A stretch of 64,000 nucleotides of DNA from Atopsyche davidsoni (lineage: Eukaryota > Arthropoda > Insecta > Trichoptera > Hydrobiosidae), in assembly GCA_022113835.1 (NCBI GenBank), contig JAILWY010000001.1:15182501-15246500 (forward strand), written 5' to 3'. Of the stretch, positions 25,351 to 37,604 are shown piece by piece. The number at the start of each line of letters is the position of its first letter. Position 1 is the stretch's first letter. The notes under the pieces are model-generated. The model did no database searches. It was not told the DNA's origin and saw only the letters and a program-made list of their open reading frames with translations. The position numbers and the translations under genes were made by a program.

Positions 25351-27104
25351 GAAGGGAAGTTATTTCATTGGAATTGCACAATAAGTTATCAGGAGATAAC
25401 TTGATATTGATCCTATCAAATTATAAAGTTACTTAATTAATTGAAATTGAATTAATACACTACAAAGTACTCGTTAATACTACATGAATTCATATGTGCC
25501 TGTCGCTATTTAGTGGCTAAATATATACAGATTATACTATTGAGGACATGTGTACTGCTTAATCAATAGCATAAAGCTTAATATATACGATGCTTAATAT
25601 ATTTGTGCCATTGTTTGAGACAGTAAATGACATAAAAAACAAATGCATGCAATGCACTGCCAAGGACACGACAGCACTAAATCAAAACATAAGTGCCGGT
25701 AAATAGAAAAGCATCTCGCCTATTTATCGTCTGACTAGACGCCTGTTTCTCCGAGGTGTCGGAGTAAAGGTCGAGAAACCTTAATCATTTTATAAGTATA
25801 GTTTACCGAATCTAACAGTTAATTGCCAGACGTCTGACCATTAAAACATATTAATATTTTTCAGTGTCATAGTCGATGAGCAGAGTCAACATGCGACAGG
25901 GGTGATACATTCGAGCACATCAAACATGCAATTACTTCAGTGAGTCTCATCATCGCTCACGCTACAAATCCAGGAGAAAACTTATCTTGATGCTAGATAT
26001 TAACAGAAGATTTCATAATCTGTAAGTGATAAATTCGTTTTCCGGAATAATAGTTATTAGTGTCTATTTAAACTAACAATAATATTTAGTTGGTGATTTT
26101 TTTTTTCTTCTGAAATAGACAATTATATTTTAGATTCACAATTACTGAATTTACACCTATTATATTTTTATAACATTTTTTTTTTAATTTCAATATCTGT
26201 GACTCTAAAATTTTTTTTTTTCTCTATTTCAAAGAAAAAATCAATTTAATCATAAATTATTCATAATAAATCTTTTAAAAATGTTAATTAAGTGTTGTAT
26301 TAAAAGTATTTTTAGCATTCAATACAATCTTTTCCTCGTGAAAGGAACACAATTGTTGAAGAAAAAAAAAAAAAGCAAAACATTCAATTGTTTTGAAAAA
26401 TTATACTTAACAGGTCGATGCTGAAAAGAGAATAAACCTGTGTGGGTTTACAAAAGCGGGATTATTGCTTTTTGACAATAATTGTTGATAGCCGCGTACT
26501 TTTTGCAACAAAAACTTATAAAACATACCTGGTAACATTTGTAAATAAATAGTGAAGACCACCAGCAGCCTTACCTGAAAAAATAAAAAAAAATACATTA
26601 GCGTTTATTAGGATACAAATTTGATAAAAACAGAAATATGAGCATTGCTCAGTGTCTACAATATTCAAAACAACTTCACAAAAACTTTAAAAATTGTTGT
26701 TTTTTTCAATTTTTCCATTTAATAATATAAGAGAATTAGATTTTAAAAAACACAATTACATGTAACGTGATATCATCCAAAAAAGGAGACTCAGTGTCAT
26801 GTTAAACCACGCAAAAATATTATTTGAGACATTTATTCAGTTACAATTAATACATCTTTATTTTTGTTTTTTGTTAAATTTTCAATTGTGAATAAATATA
26901 ACAACACTTATTGGCCATTTGACCCGACAAAAAGTATTTTCATAAACATAAAGAGAACCGCTGAGCATGAATTCTCAAGCGGTTAATACTGTCATTATTA
27001 ACACGAACTCTGGCGGGTATGAATGACAGCCACGCGCAAGCAGCAGAATAGAGACCAATAGAGATGAAAATGGCTGTTATAATACCGTAAATGTTAAAGT
27101 AGGG
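25351..27104. other. AT-rich non-coding stretch with a small palindrome
   Basis: No gene is seen. At 26956-26984, AACCGCT and AGCGGTT flank GAG/CTC around CATGAATT, forming a 10-bp stem. The remainder is AT-rich with A/T homopolymers (26099-26105, 26210-26221). Confidence 0.5.
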
Positions 27105-27360
27105 CTACAGACCCAGCGGGAAATCTGAAGTTAACGCCGGTTGCGTACCGAGTTGCTGTTGCTAGGCGCCCGCGGAGACAATCAGAGGCGCCGGCGGGTT
27201 GCCATCTACACGGGCAGCTCTCACTGGGCGGAACTGCACTTCCGACATTTAATTGAAAGATAAATCAACAAGCGCCATCGTCGTTTTAGCCCCGGAAACC
27301 ACGGCCAGGTCAAAGCGAGGAGTATGAAATGCGCGGCCTGACTCAGCGACAGCAAACGGT
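27105..27360. promoter_or_regulatory. GC-rich island, candidate regulatory element
   Basis: A compact CpG-bearing island (CGCCCGCGG, GCGCCGGCGGG) with abrupt edges and no long open frame. GATAAATCA at 27260-27268 resembles a reversed Exd/Hox-type TGATTTAT core. No repeat signature is seen. Confidence 0.3.
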
Positions 27361-28700
27361 CTACATTCTTTGAAGATTCTAATTGTTTGACGAGTTACTC
27401 AACAAAGATATAAAAGACTGTAAATTTCATAAAACTGCATGTGATCTATTAATAAATTTTTTTTAGAAAGTATTCCTCTAGCTATTTGTTACAATCCTAG
27501 GAGAACGTTGCAGAAAAATCCGGTTTGAAGGTTCATAGTTGCATCAAAGTATAAAGGCAGCTCAAAGGACCACGATATTTTCAAAAGCTTTCACCATTAA
27601 AATATATATTGGCATTAATATTTCAATCCACATAAATATGCATAATGCGAGCGCTGAGTTTTTTCGCGATAAACATTGAAACATTATAAATAACTAAAAT
27701 ATCCTATGATGCGTACGGGCGATAATATAATTAGGATGTGTGCGTACGAGAAACCACAGCTGTTGAAATAACGCAGACCTCCCAGAGGTAATGTACTTTG
27801 AATTAAAATTTAAAAAGCATAAAATTTTATGATGAAAATTAAAAAAAAAACCAGGAAAATCCAATCTCTACATAATTTGACGTGATAAAAAGTACAATTA
27901 TCTTTGCGAGAGGTAGGCGAAGTAATGCGTACAAAACACATCATATTGTATTAAAAGTGACGTAAACTGAACCGATGGAAGCCTTGAAAGAAATAAAAAG
28001 AAATACTTCTCGTAATGCCGTGAATACGAACAAAGCTGACGCAAATAAATTATAATTATTAATGCGGCTATTAGTATCTGCAGTGATGTAGTTACTGTGA
28101 CTATAGATATGACTTACTCGGAAATTCAACTTGAAGAACCATTAAAGGGACAGTACAGACATAAAATCAGACAATAGATAAAATATGAATGTAATAACTC
28201 CCCCTTCATGATTAACGCTGACACAAGAAAGAATAAGCTACATAAATAATATTTTTTTGTATAATCGCACTCTAATTCAAATTTACGAATGACCCCAAAA
28301 AATATTTTTCCATAGTAAATAATACATATTCAAGAGATCAGTTTTTATTAAGTTATATTTCATAATTTATTTGCAGTATAAATCGATTTATACTGTGGGC
28401 AAAAACCTTTTTTTTATTTAAGTTAAAATTATGAATATAGAAAATATTGAGTGCATGGTCGTTGACAGGTAAAAAAATAATTGCCAGTTTATAAAGCGTA
28501 TAAATTTGAACAATGCAAGCCAGGCATTTAGACTGCATACACCGCCGACATACGTTCATTAATAATTACATTTTTCTATGCGGCTATTTTAAAAATAACA
28601 AATAACAACAGCTTACTGCTTAGGAGATTACGAACATTTTTCTTTCGATACCTCTGAAATGCGCTCCGAAACTAGCAAACCGAAATTTCTGTAATCTTGA
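27361..28700. other. AT-rich non-coding stretch
   Basis: Nothing recognised. Minus frames 27941-28129 and 28353-28559 are AT-driven. Confidence 0.55.
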
Positions 28701-28701
28701 T

Positions 28702-28850
28702 AATGATTAAGTACATTTTTTCAAGTGTTGAAAATTGATTAAAGACACTCTTAGAAAAATATCATCGTGATTTGTGTGAGATTTGAACCCACATCCCCAA
28801 GCTAACATGGCCGGTGCATTACCAATTATACCAACGAATCGCTAGTAATC
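28702..28850 (-). mobile_element. tRNA-derived SINE (Thr-like family), minus orientation
   Basis: On the minus strand the head reads as a tRNA-like body with CACCGGCCATGTTAGC in the anticodon-arm position and GATGTGGGTTCAAATCTCAC as the T-arm/B box. The tail (ATGATATTTTT, then AATGTACTTAATCATTA) matches the copies at 35548, 53930 and 55570. This copy is truncated just past its tRNA head. Confidence 0.75.
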
Positions 28851-28874
28851 TCTGTAATTGTTTGAATTTAATGA

Positions 28875-29190
28875 ATTCTGTAATCTCCTAGCCAATTGGC
28901 TATTCATATTTGTTGTTTGAATGTGGAGTATTATAACCGCATATTTTTGACTGGATGGAAGGAGGATATCGAGCAAGCATGATTGGGGTTGGTCCTTGCA
29001 CAGCGATACAGCCCTGGTTCTGTTCGGATGAAGACTTCGACGATGCGGCTCAGGCCCATGAAGTGCAAGGTTGTGGGGGCCAGGTGGGCGGAGGCGGTGG
29101 GCGAAGCCATCTGAGCTGACACGAGACGCACCGCGGCCGGCTGGCGCTGAGCACTCGGCCATTTGACAACCATCAATGCACAAAAGCACT
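28875..29190. mobile_element. Dispersed repeat edge plus GC-rich segment (unclassified element)
   Basis: 28881-28918 carries the same motif as 23468 (GTAATCTCCTAGCCAATTGG). It runs into a GC-rich block to 29180 that is open in two minus frames (28842-29189 and 28931-29176; both start with ATG). The peptides are rich in Arg, Pro, Ala and His and have no domain I know. The repeat edge suggests the block is part of a mobile element, although a real exon cannot be excluded. Confidence 0.35.
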
Positions 29191-30559
29191 ATTCATAAAT
29201 GAGACGTGAGCGTTATGTCGTGATTATTCAAATTACGACTTCGCATTCATAGATTTGCACTTCGATTCCTTAGAAGTTCCCATTGAGGCGATAATAAACA
29301 AGCTAATTAAGACTATAATACATTAGCCACTCCAGATAAGCCAATTAGCTTATGTGTTATATCTTATCTCCTTCGCTTTTGCAAGTGAGCGAGAAAAACA
29401 TGGATAAATTGAAAAACACTCTCGCTGGCGTGCCAAGCAGTTAACGAGAACTCTAAACAGTAAATTGAACAGATTTTAACGTACATCAACTAAGATGAAC
29501 TTCAAAAAGAAAACATCATTGAAACTTAAACTTTACGTTACGACATTTCATAAAGATAGATTTTTTTATTTCTAGGCGTTTTGTTCGTCAATGGTAGGAG
29601 GATTTTCAAATAAATAAATGGATCTCAAAACCTACCGTTAACATTTTTACCATCTTATAAGACATGATAAATGATATGTGGCTCTTCGTATATAATATAC
29701 AATCGACTAAAGCTACAGTATAAAATGTTTTTGACCAAAATTTATTTACAACTATTTATTTGCTAAACTCAGTAAACCAAAAAATATAAAATTGACAATC
29801 AAAAGTTTCTCTTAATAGTTAAGCTAGTATAATCATGAACCGATTGTGCCCATAAATATAGTCTTTAATGTTGTGCCTGATTGGCAGTTTTTTCAAAATA
29901 TTCTAGGAATAAACGGCATGCCGTGATTGCATGGATTGCCTCGTTTATCATAAATGTATATCCATTTAATCGATCAAGGTAATATCCAACATTTGACATG
30001 ACACATATAACAATTTCGGCCAATGGTGAACATTAAGAACCTTTTATGAAATGGTTTGAAACGAATAGAGGCCTCGAGGAATCAAAAGTCAATAAAGTTC
30101 CACTACAGTTCTATCATATCCTTGTTGGATCATTCAAGAAGTAAGCGGTCAAGCTTAATGATAAAAAATAAACACTATTCGTGCCAAGGGTGCGCCTTAA
30201 ATTTAACAAGATCTTCCTAAAGTTCAAAGACGACTCATCTGTAACTATGTAAAAGTAAGAAGTGTTACTTATAAGACAAAAGAGAGATCAAAGTAGCATA
30301 ACGGTCATAGTGTATAAATATTGCTCATCACATAAAGAATATGGTATCTGTCTTGTGTGATCCTTGAAGAGCGAGACCAAAACGGTGATTCACAGCTAAA
30401 AAAAATCAAATAGTCGATCTTCCATGAGAACCGGATCATGTTAATTATCAAACCTGCAGCTTTTTTTCCCAACTGCCACTGAATACAACCCACGGCCACG
30501 AAGCAGTATGTACATACACTTGGGTACGTTTATAGCAAGCCGCGCCTCCAAACTTGATC
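29191..30559. other. AT-rich non-coding stretch
   Basis: Nothing recognised. The minus frame 30305-30499 has a true ATG but no signature. Confidence 0.55.
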
Positions 30560-30870
30560 AAAACAAAATGTCAACGCGTTGATCGCTTCATAGGAATGAC
30601 AGCATCGCATCAAACACCGTATTAAAATCTGCCACAGTAAAAGTTGATACTTTTTGACCCCAATCAAGGAGGCGCGGGCGAGCCGAGGCAGCCGCTTGAG
30701 TGATATTGATTTATGGAAGTGTTCGTGAATTCGCCAAATAAATCAAGTCAATTGAATAGCTTCTCGGATTCAATTGGCGACAAGGCGCCGGAGCGCGCGC
30801 CGCTCTTCCCAGACTCAGTATATGACGCCTCGGCGGTCCTGGCCAGCTTTACAATCGGTGTCTAAGCCAC
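30560..30870. promoter_or_regulatory. GC-rich island with Exd/Hox composite site
   Basis: Two GC-rich blocks (30665-30700 and 30775-30845) flank an AT-richer centre carrying TGATTTATGG at 30707-30716, identical to the 10-mer in the island at 10988. The centre also holds AAATAAATCAAG and repeated TCAATTG homeodomain-like words. No coding signature. The architecture fits a developmental enhancer. Confidence 0.35.
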
Positions 30871-32066
30871 GAGAGCTTTGTTGTCCACTCACCTTGACAG
30901 GTATACAACCAGGAGACCATCATGAGACAGTTTTTTGCTGCTGAAGTGCCCCAAGCAAATCGTACCCGGTGTACAAAACGTATACATAAAACACCATCAG
31001 TTACAATAGGTCTCATTGTCATTTCATTAAAATCAGCAGGGCCCCAGTAAGGTTGAGAATTAATGAACATCCACGTTAATAATTATATCTAATTATAATA
31101 ATTAAATACGACGGCCGATTAGCGTGTAAAAAATAAGTGAAATTAAATCGCTGTCAAATCATCGTTAGAGAATTTGTGGATTCGCTTTACGACTTCCTTT
31201 TACTTGACACACATACAAGCCCCGGCCGGCCGCAAGAGCTGCAGAGGCTGACGACCAAGCCCACTGTCGAGATTTTTTCTACAAGATACGTCATGATACT
31301 CATCAGTAATATCAGACACAGTGCACGTTCCTGCAGTTCAGCAGAACTGTAGAAATTAAATGAAGAAAAAAAATTTCGGCCATATATTTCACGAAAACCG
31401 TGGCTCAAACGATAAACGTGATTTATTTTTAATATTTTACAAAATAATAAATTTGATTGGTTAAACGGTTTTGAATTCTCTTAAATCACTATTTGATGGT
31501 CATCAAAACGTAGACATGGTACGACATACTAAGAAGAAACATACGTTTACGTTTTACGGGTCTAGGTCCCATAATCGAGTTTTTTGACTGCACGAATCAA
31601 AAATATTTAAATGCATAAAGTTTGATATATCCCTTCTTCCGAACACAATATATTTTTATTTCTTATAAATTTACTATTGATATGATAAATATGTGTTTTT
31701 CCAATTGAAGTGTAGGAATTTGGAGATTCGTCATGTCCCTGTTCCAAGAGTCCTAAACATTTAAAAGTTTTTTTTTCAATTGAAATTGAGAGATTAAATA
31801 TAAACCATGTGCGTCTTATAAATTTAAAAATTAAAAAAAAAAAATCTTTAACAAACTTTGGTTTTGAAAAGTCGTCATTTTATCCAATTTTTCAACATCT
31901 TCAAGATTTTATTTTTCCCTAAAAGTGGACGTAAATTAAATGATAAAAAATTGGTAAATATAATTTATAGTTTTCTCACTACTCTGTAAAAAAATTAACT
32001 TTTGACATAGAAAAATAAAGTGACAATTAAATTAATTAAATGACACGATTTCGCCAGGAAATGGAC
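30871..32066. other. Mixed to AT-rich non-coding stretch
   Basis: 30871-31060 and 31195-31345 are moderately GC-rich, with short open frames (30849-31070 minus, 31137-31352 plus, 31187-31408 minus) that lack signatures. The remainder is AT-rich. Confidence 0.45.
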
Positions 32067-32098
32067 TGCCTCTGATGTCCGGTTGGACACCAGAGGCA
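32067..32098. repeat. Compact GC-rich hairpin
   Basis: TGCCTCTGATGTCC (32067-32080) pairs with GGACACCAGAGGCA (32085-32098) across the loop GGTT: 13 of 14 pairs, one A-C mismatch. It stands out in an AT-rich context. A following poly-T tract, as in a Pol III terminator, is absent. Confidence 0.75.
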
Positions 32099-32334
32099 AT
32101 TAAAAGGCTAGAAGCAACTGCCTTAAGTGAAGATTGCTTATCGAGGAATAAATAATATTTTATGTTAGGTTTAGATAAGACCGTTCATAACAAACCCAAA
32201 AAAAATGGATTAGATTAGATTTGATTGAGATAGCACAACTAACCTAATACAATGTTTTTTTTTATATCTGATATGCCTAGTTTGTTATTGACAACAAAAT
32301 GGGTTGAATTTTCGATTAAGCACAGGAAACACAG

Positions 32335-32515
32335 CTCGAAAATTGCAAATAAAGACAATTAACACAACAAAATTAATATGTTATATTAGGTAAGAAGAAA
32401 ATTGCCAAATCATTGTAAATAAAAATAATTAACCCAATAAAATCCTTTAGGTCGGGTTTGATTAACGTTGCACAAGCATTGTGAATAAAGACAACTAATC
32501 CAAAATAATGGGTGG
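32335..32515 (+). repeat. Diverged tandem repeat, about 70-bp unit, 3 copies
   Basis: The sequence ATTG(C/T)AAATAAA-A-AATTAA-CCAA-AAAAT recurs at about 32342, 32412 and 32478, each time followed by a TTAGGT or GGGT word. Copies differ at roughly a quarter of positions, so this is an old minisatellite. Confidence 0.55.
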
Positions 32516-33565
32516 TGTTATGTCGCAAATCGTTAAGCTTTTGTGTAATTTGACCGAAAAATTCGAGCAGATCCGGACGTGGCTGGGCACAGCTGACCGA
32601 GTTAAAACGCCTTCAAAGCCTTTCGCGCATATCTATAACTCACGCTGGGATCGAATTGAAAGTGGCCTAGAAAGATCCGATCTTGTGATATTAGTTTAAA
32701 ATAGAATCGTGAACGGGCGACTCGGATTAAAAGGTCCCGAAGAAATGAACACAAATTATATTTATATATAAATTATTATATTACTAGAAAAAAATATATA
32801 TCCACGAGCGACTTGGTTATGAGCGATAAATATGGTTATCTAAACGGCTAAGCAATAACTAAAAATATTTTTAGTCCTTTGATGGATTCAAACAGATTTT
32901 AGTAACCTCCTAGTCATTGTGCTGATTATGTTTATAGCGAAAGTTGTTGTTTATGTTACACATACACAAACTACAGTACATTTATGTTTACACAAAGATT
33001 TAAATATATAATTAGTAATAATTGTATAAACACAATGATGGGACATGCGGCAACTTCAAATAATGTTTAATATTCGACAGTGACTCGTATTTTCATTGTT
33101 CGTTCCCTACTTTTTTTCAACTGCAGTCTATTGTGATTTTCTTCAGCAAGCTATAAGTACGTATGAAATCTTATTACTGGTAATTTTGAAATAAAATAAT
33201 CAATTGATATGCTTCATCCGATGTTTACGAAACTAGGTAGGGCACCCACAATCGTTCAAAGCTCGACCGATTATCCCCGCAAAAAAAAAATGTATTGATA
33301 AAGCAAAAAATAGTTTAATTGAGGTCACATCTAAAGGGATCAAAACTTAATGAAAGCCCAAAAAGTAAAACCTTAAAATGTAGCGTTTGGCATGCATCAT
33401 TTTAATGTCGTGTATTTTTTTTATACTATAGCCTTCAAATCTACGCTGACGATCATAGAAAATATGATTTCCCTATAGTCGTTGTTAGACACCTTCTTTT
33501 TTTACAAATAGTCTACTATATAAACACAACTTCATAATTGAATTGTAAAATGTTTTTTTCACAGG
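32516..33565. other. Mostly AT-rich non-coding stretch
   Basis: An ATG-started frame at 32508-32699 (63 codons, MGGVMSQIVKLLCNL...) is somewhat GC-richer, but it begins inside the tandem repeat and has no signature. Nothing else is recognised. Confidence 0.45.
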
Positions 33566-33660
33566 TCTCAAAGAAGCTCTTGAAAGGCGAAGGCGCTTAC
33601 AAACAAAAATCATCGTAATATCCTAGCCATTTAGTAATTTCATATTTGTTGTTTCGAGGA
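33566..33660 (+). mobile_element. SINE-like fragment: hammerhead-like words plus dispersed 40-bp motif
   Basis: GAAGCTCTTGAAAGGCGAA at 33572-33590 recurs at 57778-57796 and, inverted and diverged, at 43495-43520. It leads straight into TAATATCCTAGCCATTTAG (33617-33635), a diverged copy of the motif at 23468 and 28881. The linkage suggests both belong to one short interspersed element. Confidence 0.45.
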
Positions 33661-34500
33661 AGTGTTTGGGATGCAGAAAAATCAGGATCGCGCACCTTTT
33701 TTAAGTTACTACGACAGTAAAACAATACTTGAAAAAAAAGGCTCGTACAAATTATCCGCCATCTTGGGCAGTAAAACAAGTGGCCTTGATAGAACGTGAG
33801 CACAGCAGTTGAGATCAAGGCCACAGTAAAATTATTATATGTCATTCGAGAGCAATATCATTTGATGTTACTATAAAATCACGATTTTCAGTAACAAATA
33901 GTTTTGAAAATATATTTTTGATTGTTGGATTTAGTACAAAACACCAAATTTGCGGTTTTATTGATATTAATTAAGTTATTGGTATGTAACTATTGAAACG
34001 AGAGCATAAAGAGATATGACGTGTTTGTCAACTCGTAAACCATTGTTTACGATAATCAGCCTTTCCTGAAATCGGGCGGAAGTGAATTAAAAAGTCTAAA
34101 CCCATCAAATCGTATTACTGAAATCATTACAAAAATTTCCATGCAATTTACATACAAATAAAACACTTTGACACCATTAGCGGCTGTACTTTGTATTCTT
34201 TTTTGTGCTTTTGACAATGATTTAATACATTTTGCCAAGTACGTCTAATAATGAAGGCATTATTTTTTTCAGCACCAAATAAAGCTAATTGCAGCATTAT
34301 AATTGAAAAAATTCAATCCAACATGTGCTATTCGTCTTAAGGACTCTGTCTTTAATTGCATTTTTATTTATTTTGTTGCGTGCTAAGTTTGCTTTCAGGG
34401 TTGCAATTTTTCAATAAATAGCAAATTTACAAAATATATACAACATTTATAATCACGCAAAATTAACATAGGGGCGAAATCAGACCTTCCCGAAAGCGTA
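33661..34500. other. AT-rich non-coding stretch
   Basis: Nothing recognised. Minus frames 33597-33845 and 34056-34238 have no signature. Confidence 0.5.
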
Positions 34501-34560
34501 AAAACCTGAAATTAACCTGAAATAACAGCACGTGAGGCAACGAATATTGTGCCACCATTA

Positions 34561-34582
34561 TCAGTGAGTCATTTTCAGCGAC
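34561..34582 (+). promoter_or_regulatory. Candidate initiator and short 5' UTR
   Basis: TCAGT at 34561-34565 fits the arthropod initiator, 20 nt before the ATG at 34583. No TATA box is seen at about -30, and a downstream promoter element is not convincing. The leader would be only about 20 nt, so transcription may begin further upstream. Confidence 0.25.
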
Positions 34583-34637
34583 ATGAACGTGTTATCTGTC
34601 CTGTTACTGGCAACTCTTATTGTGCCAGACCACAGAG
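34583..34637 (+). CDS. Candidate first exon encoding a signal peptide
   Basis: ATG opens 18 codons plus one base, MNVLSVLLLATLIVPDHR: a short N-region, a hydrophobic core (VLSVLLLATLIV) and a polar end, as in secretory signal peptides. It is followed by GAG then GTAACA, a good 5' splice site, leaving a phase-1 junction, the usual phase after signal-peptide exons. An in-frame TGA (34565-34567) precedes the ATG. The mature domain is elsewhere. Downstream, 39446-39472 and 40009-40100 are phase-compatible candidates. The gene could equally be a larger secreted or Ig-type surface protein whose other exons lie beyond the window. Confidence 0.45.
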
Positions 34638-35547
34638 GTAACAATCGTGTTTATATTTCATGATATAATTTGTTTTAAAATGACTTAAAATTCAAATTAA
34701 AACTAAATGATAAAAAAAAAACATACAGAAGACAGCAGAATGACTTCAAACGCTCAAGTCTCGTGACTTAAAAAAAAAGATTATTTTGTCTTGCTAGTAA
34801 AATTTATATAGCTGAAACGACGAAGAAATAAAAGTTCAATTTGTATTATTCTCATTAGCACAACTCTTCGCAAGAAAATTTTTCATTTAACCAGAAACCA
34901 GTACTTCAGACATACTTCCGTACTTGTTTACAGTACAACGTTTTAAATGTCTGTTTACATTTTCAATTAAAAAGTGTGTTATATTTTTCAAAATACATAT
35001 GGAAGACAATAATGTTAATGTATTAAGTAAGGCACAAGCATTAATACTGCGATTCTAGAACGTATCTTAGAAAAACAGATGTGCAAAACATGGCCTAAAG
35101 GTAATAAAACCGGAGACCGTTCCCACGTAAAAGTTTTTATGAAAGAAGTACTTAATTAACAAGAGATATATTTGAAGTGAACTGAACCAGAATAATATAT
35201 GAATAAAAATAATGGTAAGACTTAATGGGCATGTGAATCTTACGTATTATTTCTTTTCTCTTATGATCCCCAACCTATCTGCTTCCAGATGATGACTGTA
35301 TAGGATCCTTAAGACAGAGTACATCTTTTCAGTATTTTGTATGCGTAACAAGTTGCAATGAACTATTAAAAAAATCGTTCGTTCAATACATAAGTGTGTT
35401 GCCTAAACGTGTATAAGTGATATTTACATTAATTTTCGTAATAACAGAATAAACGTTAAGAATAGCCTACAGGAATCTTCATACTTTATACGAATATAAG
35501 ATGTCAAGGGAACCGAGACCTATGCGTAGAATTTAAAATGAAAATAA
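34638..35547. other. AT-rich stretch, putative intron
   Basis: Follows the donor at 34637. No coding or repeat signal is recognised. Confidence 0.5.
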
Positions 35548-35748
35548 ATCGATAATGATTAAGTACATTTATATATTTGATAAAAATATCATCGTGATTT
35601 GTGTGGGATTTGAGAACCCACATTCCCAAGCTTACATGGCCGATGCATTACCAATTATACCAACGAATCAATAGTACTAGGCAAGAATTTTAAACAATCA
35701 TATCCTATAAATGAAACAACGTACTTATTATGCCAATTAAATATTGAA
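35548..35748 (-). mobile_element. tRNA-derived SINE (Thr-like family), minus orientation
   Basis: On the minus strand it shows the family order: AATTTAATTGGC head, TGATTGTTTAAAATTCTTG, TTGGTATAATTGGTAATGC A-box region, GGCCATGTAAGCTTGGG anticodon arm, a TGGGTTCTCAAATCCCAC B box (with a two-base insertion) and the tail ATGATATTTTTAT then GTACTTAATCATTA. It is nearly full length and degenerate. Confidence 0.75.
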
Positions 35749-35795
35749 AATAAATCGACGTGGCTTACACTCAACAAGCAAAAATAAGTCATACC

Positions 35796-35812
35796 AAAAA
35801 AAAAAAAAAAAA
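35796..35812. repeat. Poly-A tract (17 A)
   Basis: An uninterrupted run between a SINE and a GC-rich island. It may be a retroposon tail. Confidence 0.85.
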
Positions 35813-35824
35813 CTTTGAATAAAA

Positions 35825-36090
35825 TTGTCTCCACCAGCGACTGATCGACTGCTCGGAGAGTCGCGCCGTCCGCAGCCTCCGAGTCCATCCAGCCTCTGGA
35901 CCGCCAGCTGGACTCCGCGTGGCCTTGACATTTCACCGCGGCACGTCCGCGCGAAGAGCCGCGGGAGAGAGCCCGTCGGAATAATGTGATGAAACGATAT
36001 CAGGTCTCCGGCATTCTGAAACTTCGTGCTTGTGGCAAAACAGCTGCTCGATAAGTTGTTTATTTAAAAGCGTGACGTCACGCGTTGATA
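35825..36090. promoter_or_regulatory. GC-rich island, candidate regulatory element or exon
   Basis: A strongly GC-rich, CpG-bearing block to about 35990, then mixed sequence. Two overlapping minus frames are open (35655-35936, 35737-35931), but they run across the poly-A tract and SINE, so they are unlikely to be coding. GTGACGTCAC at 36073-36082 is a perfect CRE (CREB/ATF) palindrome. Confidence 0.35.
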
Positions 36091-36834
36091 ACGTATTACA
36101 TATTCCCTGCTTTATGTTTACTTAATTTAATTATGTGATTGTATCCGCTTACGTTGATAGTTTCTGTTTTTCAATTAAAAAAAAACAACAAATCTGCGAT
36201 GCAACTGTGATGCGACTACAGTACTTCTGTTACAAAATACCTACGATATAAATTCCTTTTTATTCCAGTTGTAATGTAATTCCATTTAAATTATACTGCA
36301 CTTTTAAATTCTTATTTTTCAGCGTAGACATAATAATAAAAAAAAATAAAATTCAATGACATGCACGACAACTTCAAAACGAAAAGACGCCATCTTATGT
36401 AATGCCTAAAATATATTTGAATTAACAATTATATGTTAACATAAAAATATAATAGAGAATATTGCACTTTTATTAATTCCCGAAATGTTTAAAAACATGA
36501 AAAACAAGCTCTAAGTTATTGAGCAGTATATAATATATAAAAAAAAATTGATAGTAGAAAAATGAACACGTGCACTACTCTATACAAAAAGAAATCTAAC
36601 ACCTGTTCAGCTAGTCAATCAATGTCTGTCGATCGGCTTTATCATTTTTTAAGGTAGGACTTAAAACATTTAATAAAATCCGTGATGAAAGTGGGATAAT
36701 AATTTAATTAAAAAAATAATAATATAAACCAAAAATCGATGATAATTAAGGTGGATATAATATTACGGTCGAATTCCTGTCGTTGTAGCGTTAAGCTGTG
36801 AATAATTCACTGCACCAACCTTGCGCGCAATCAT
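36091..36834. other. AT-rich non-coding stretch
   Basis: Nothing recognised. Confidence 0.55.
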
Positions 36835-37040
36835 AAAATTCAATATCAATAATATTAGATTCGGCGGAGCGAGGACGCGAGACTCGCTCGGTGGTTCAGC
36901 CTTTCACGCATTATTGAATAAATAAATAATTATTGCTGCCTGCTTCCTGGGGGAGGCCTGCCCCGCCGGAAGTCGTACTGGGGGGGGGAGGCTATGCCTG
37001 AAAACGAGGCAGGCCCTGAAAACGTTTCACAAACAAATTC
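36835..37040. promoter_or_regulatory. GC-rich island with G9 tract
   Basis: Contains GGCGGAGCGAGGACGCGAG mirrored by CTCGCTCGG (36862-36891), and after 36950 a purine-rich stretch with GGGGGGGGG near 36981. CGAGGCAGGCCCTGAAAACG follows, partly repeating GCCTGAAAACGAGGCAGGC nearby. Nothing coding is seen. A regulatory island is plausible. Confidence 0.25.
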
Positions 37041-37604
37041 GTTGAACAGATAATTTTTCATAAACGCCTCATTGCTATGTAATAAAAACACTTATAACTT
37101 AAGATTGACTTATTTATGAAAATTTTAATAAATGCTTAGTTTGATATTTTTATTATTAAATATTACAAGTATCCACTATGTTGAAAATTGCTACAGATAC
37201 TAAAATATACTACCCCACATTGTTATTTTCAATGATTGCTCAATTAGAATAAAAAATCTGCCTAAAAATATATTTTAAAATTTGGGTTTAATCTGCGTTA
37301 TTAATTTATTTTAATACACAAATCCATCACAGTGAGAACGGTTTTTTTTTTTTTTTAAATAAAGGAAAAAATATACAAAACAGTTTTGTAAAACAATAAA
37401 ATAAGAAATATTTATTTAAATAAACCATATTAATTTCTATGTAAAATACCAAGAAACATTTTAATTGGTTTTAAAATAACTTGAAAATAAAAACTGCCAA
37501 ATATTTTATTCAACGACTATTGGCAAATAAACGACACCAAAATAATGTTGACTTGCGACGGAATGCATATTTAATTTAATTTATTTATAAATAATTTATT
37601 TTAA
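37041..37604. other. AT-rich non-coding stretch
   Basis: Nothing recognised beyond a poly-T run (about 37342-37355). Confidence 0.6.
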
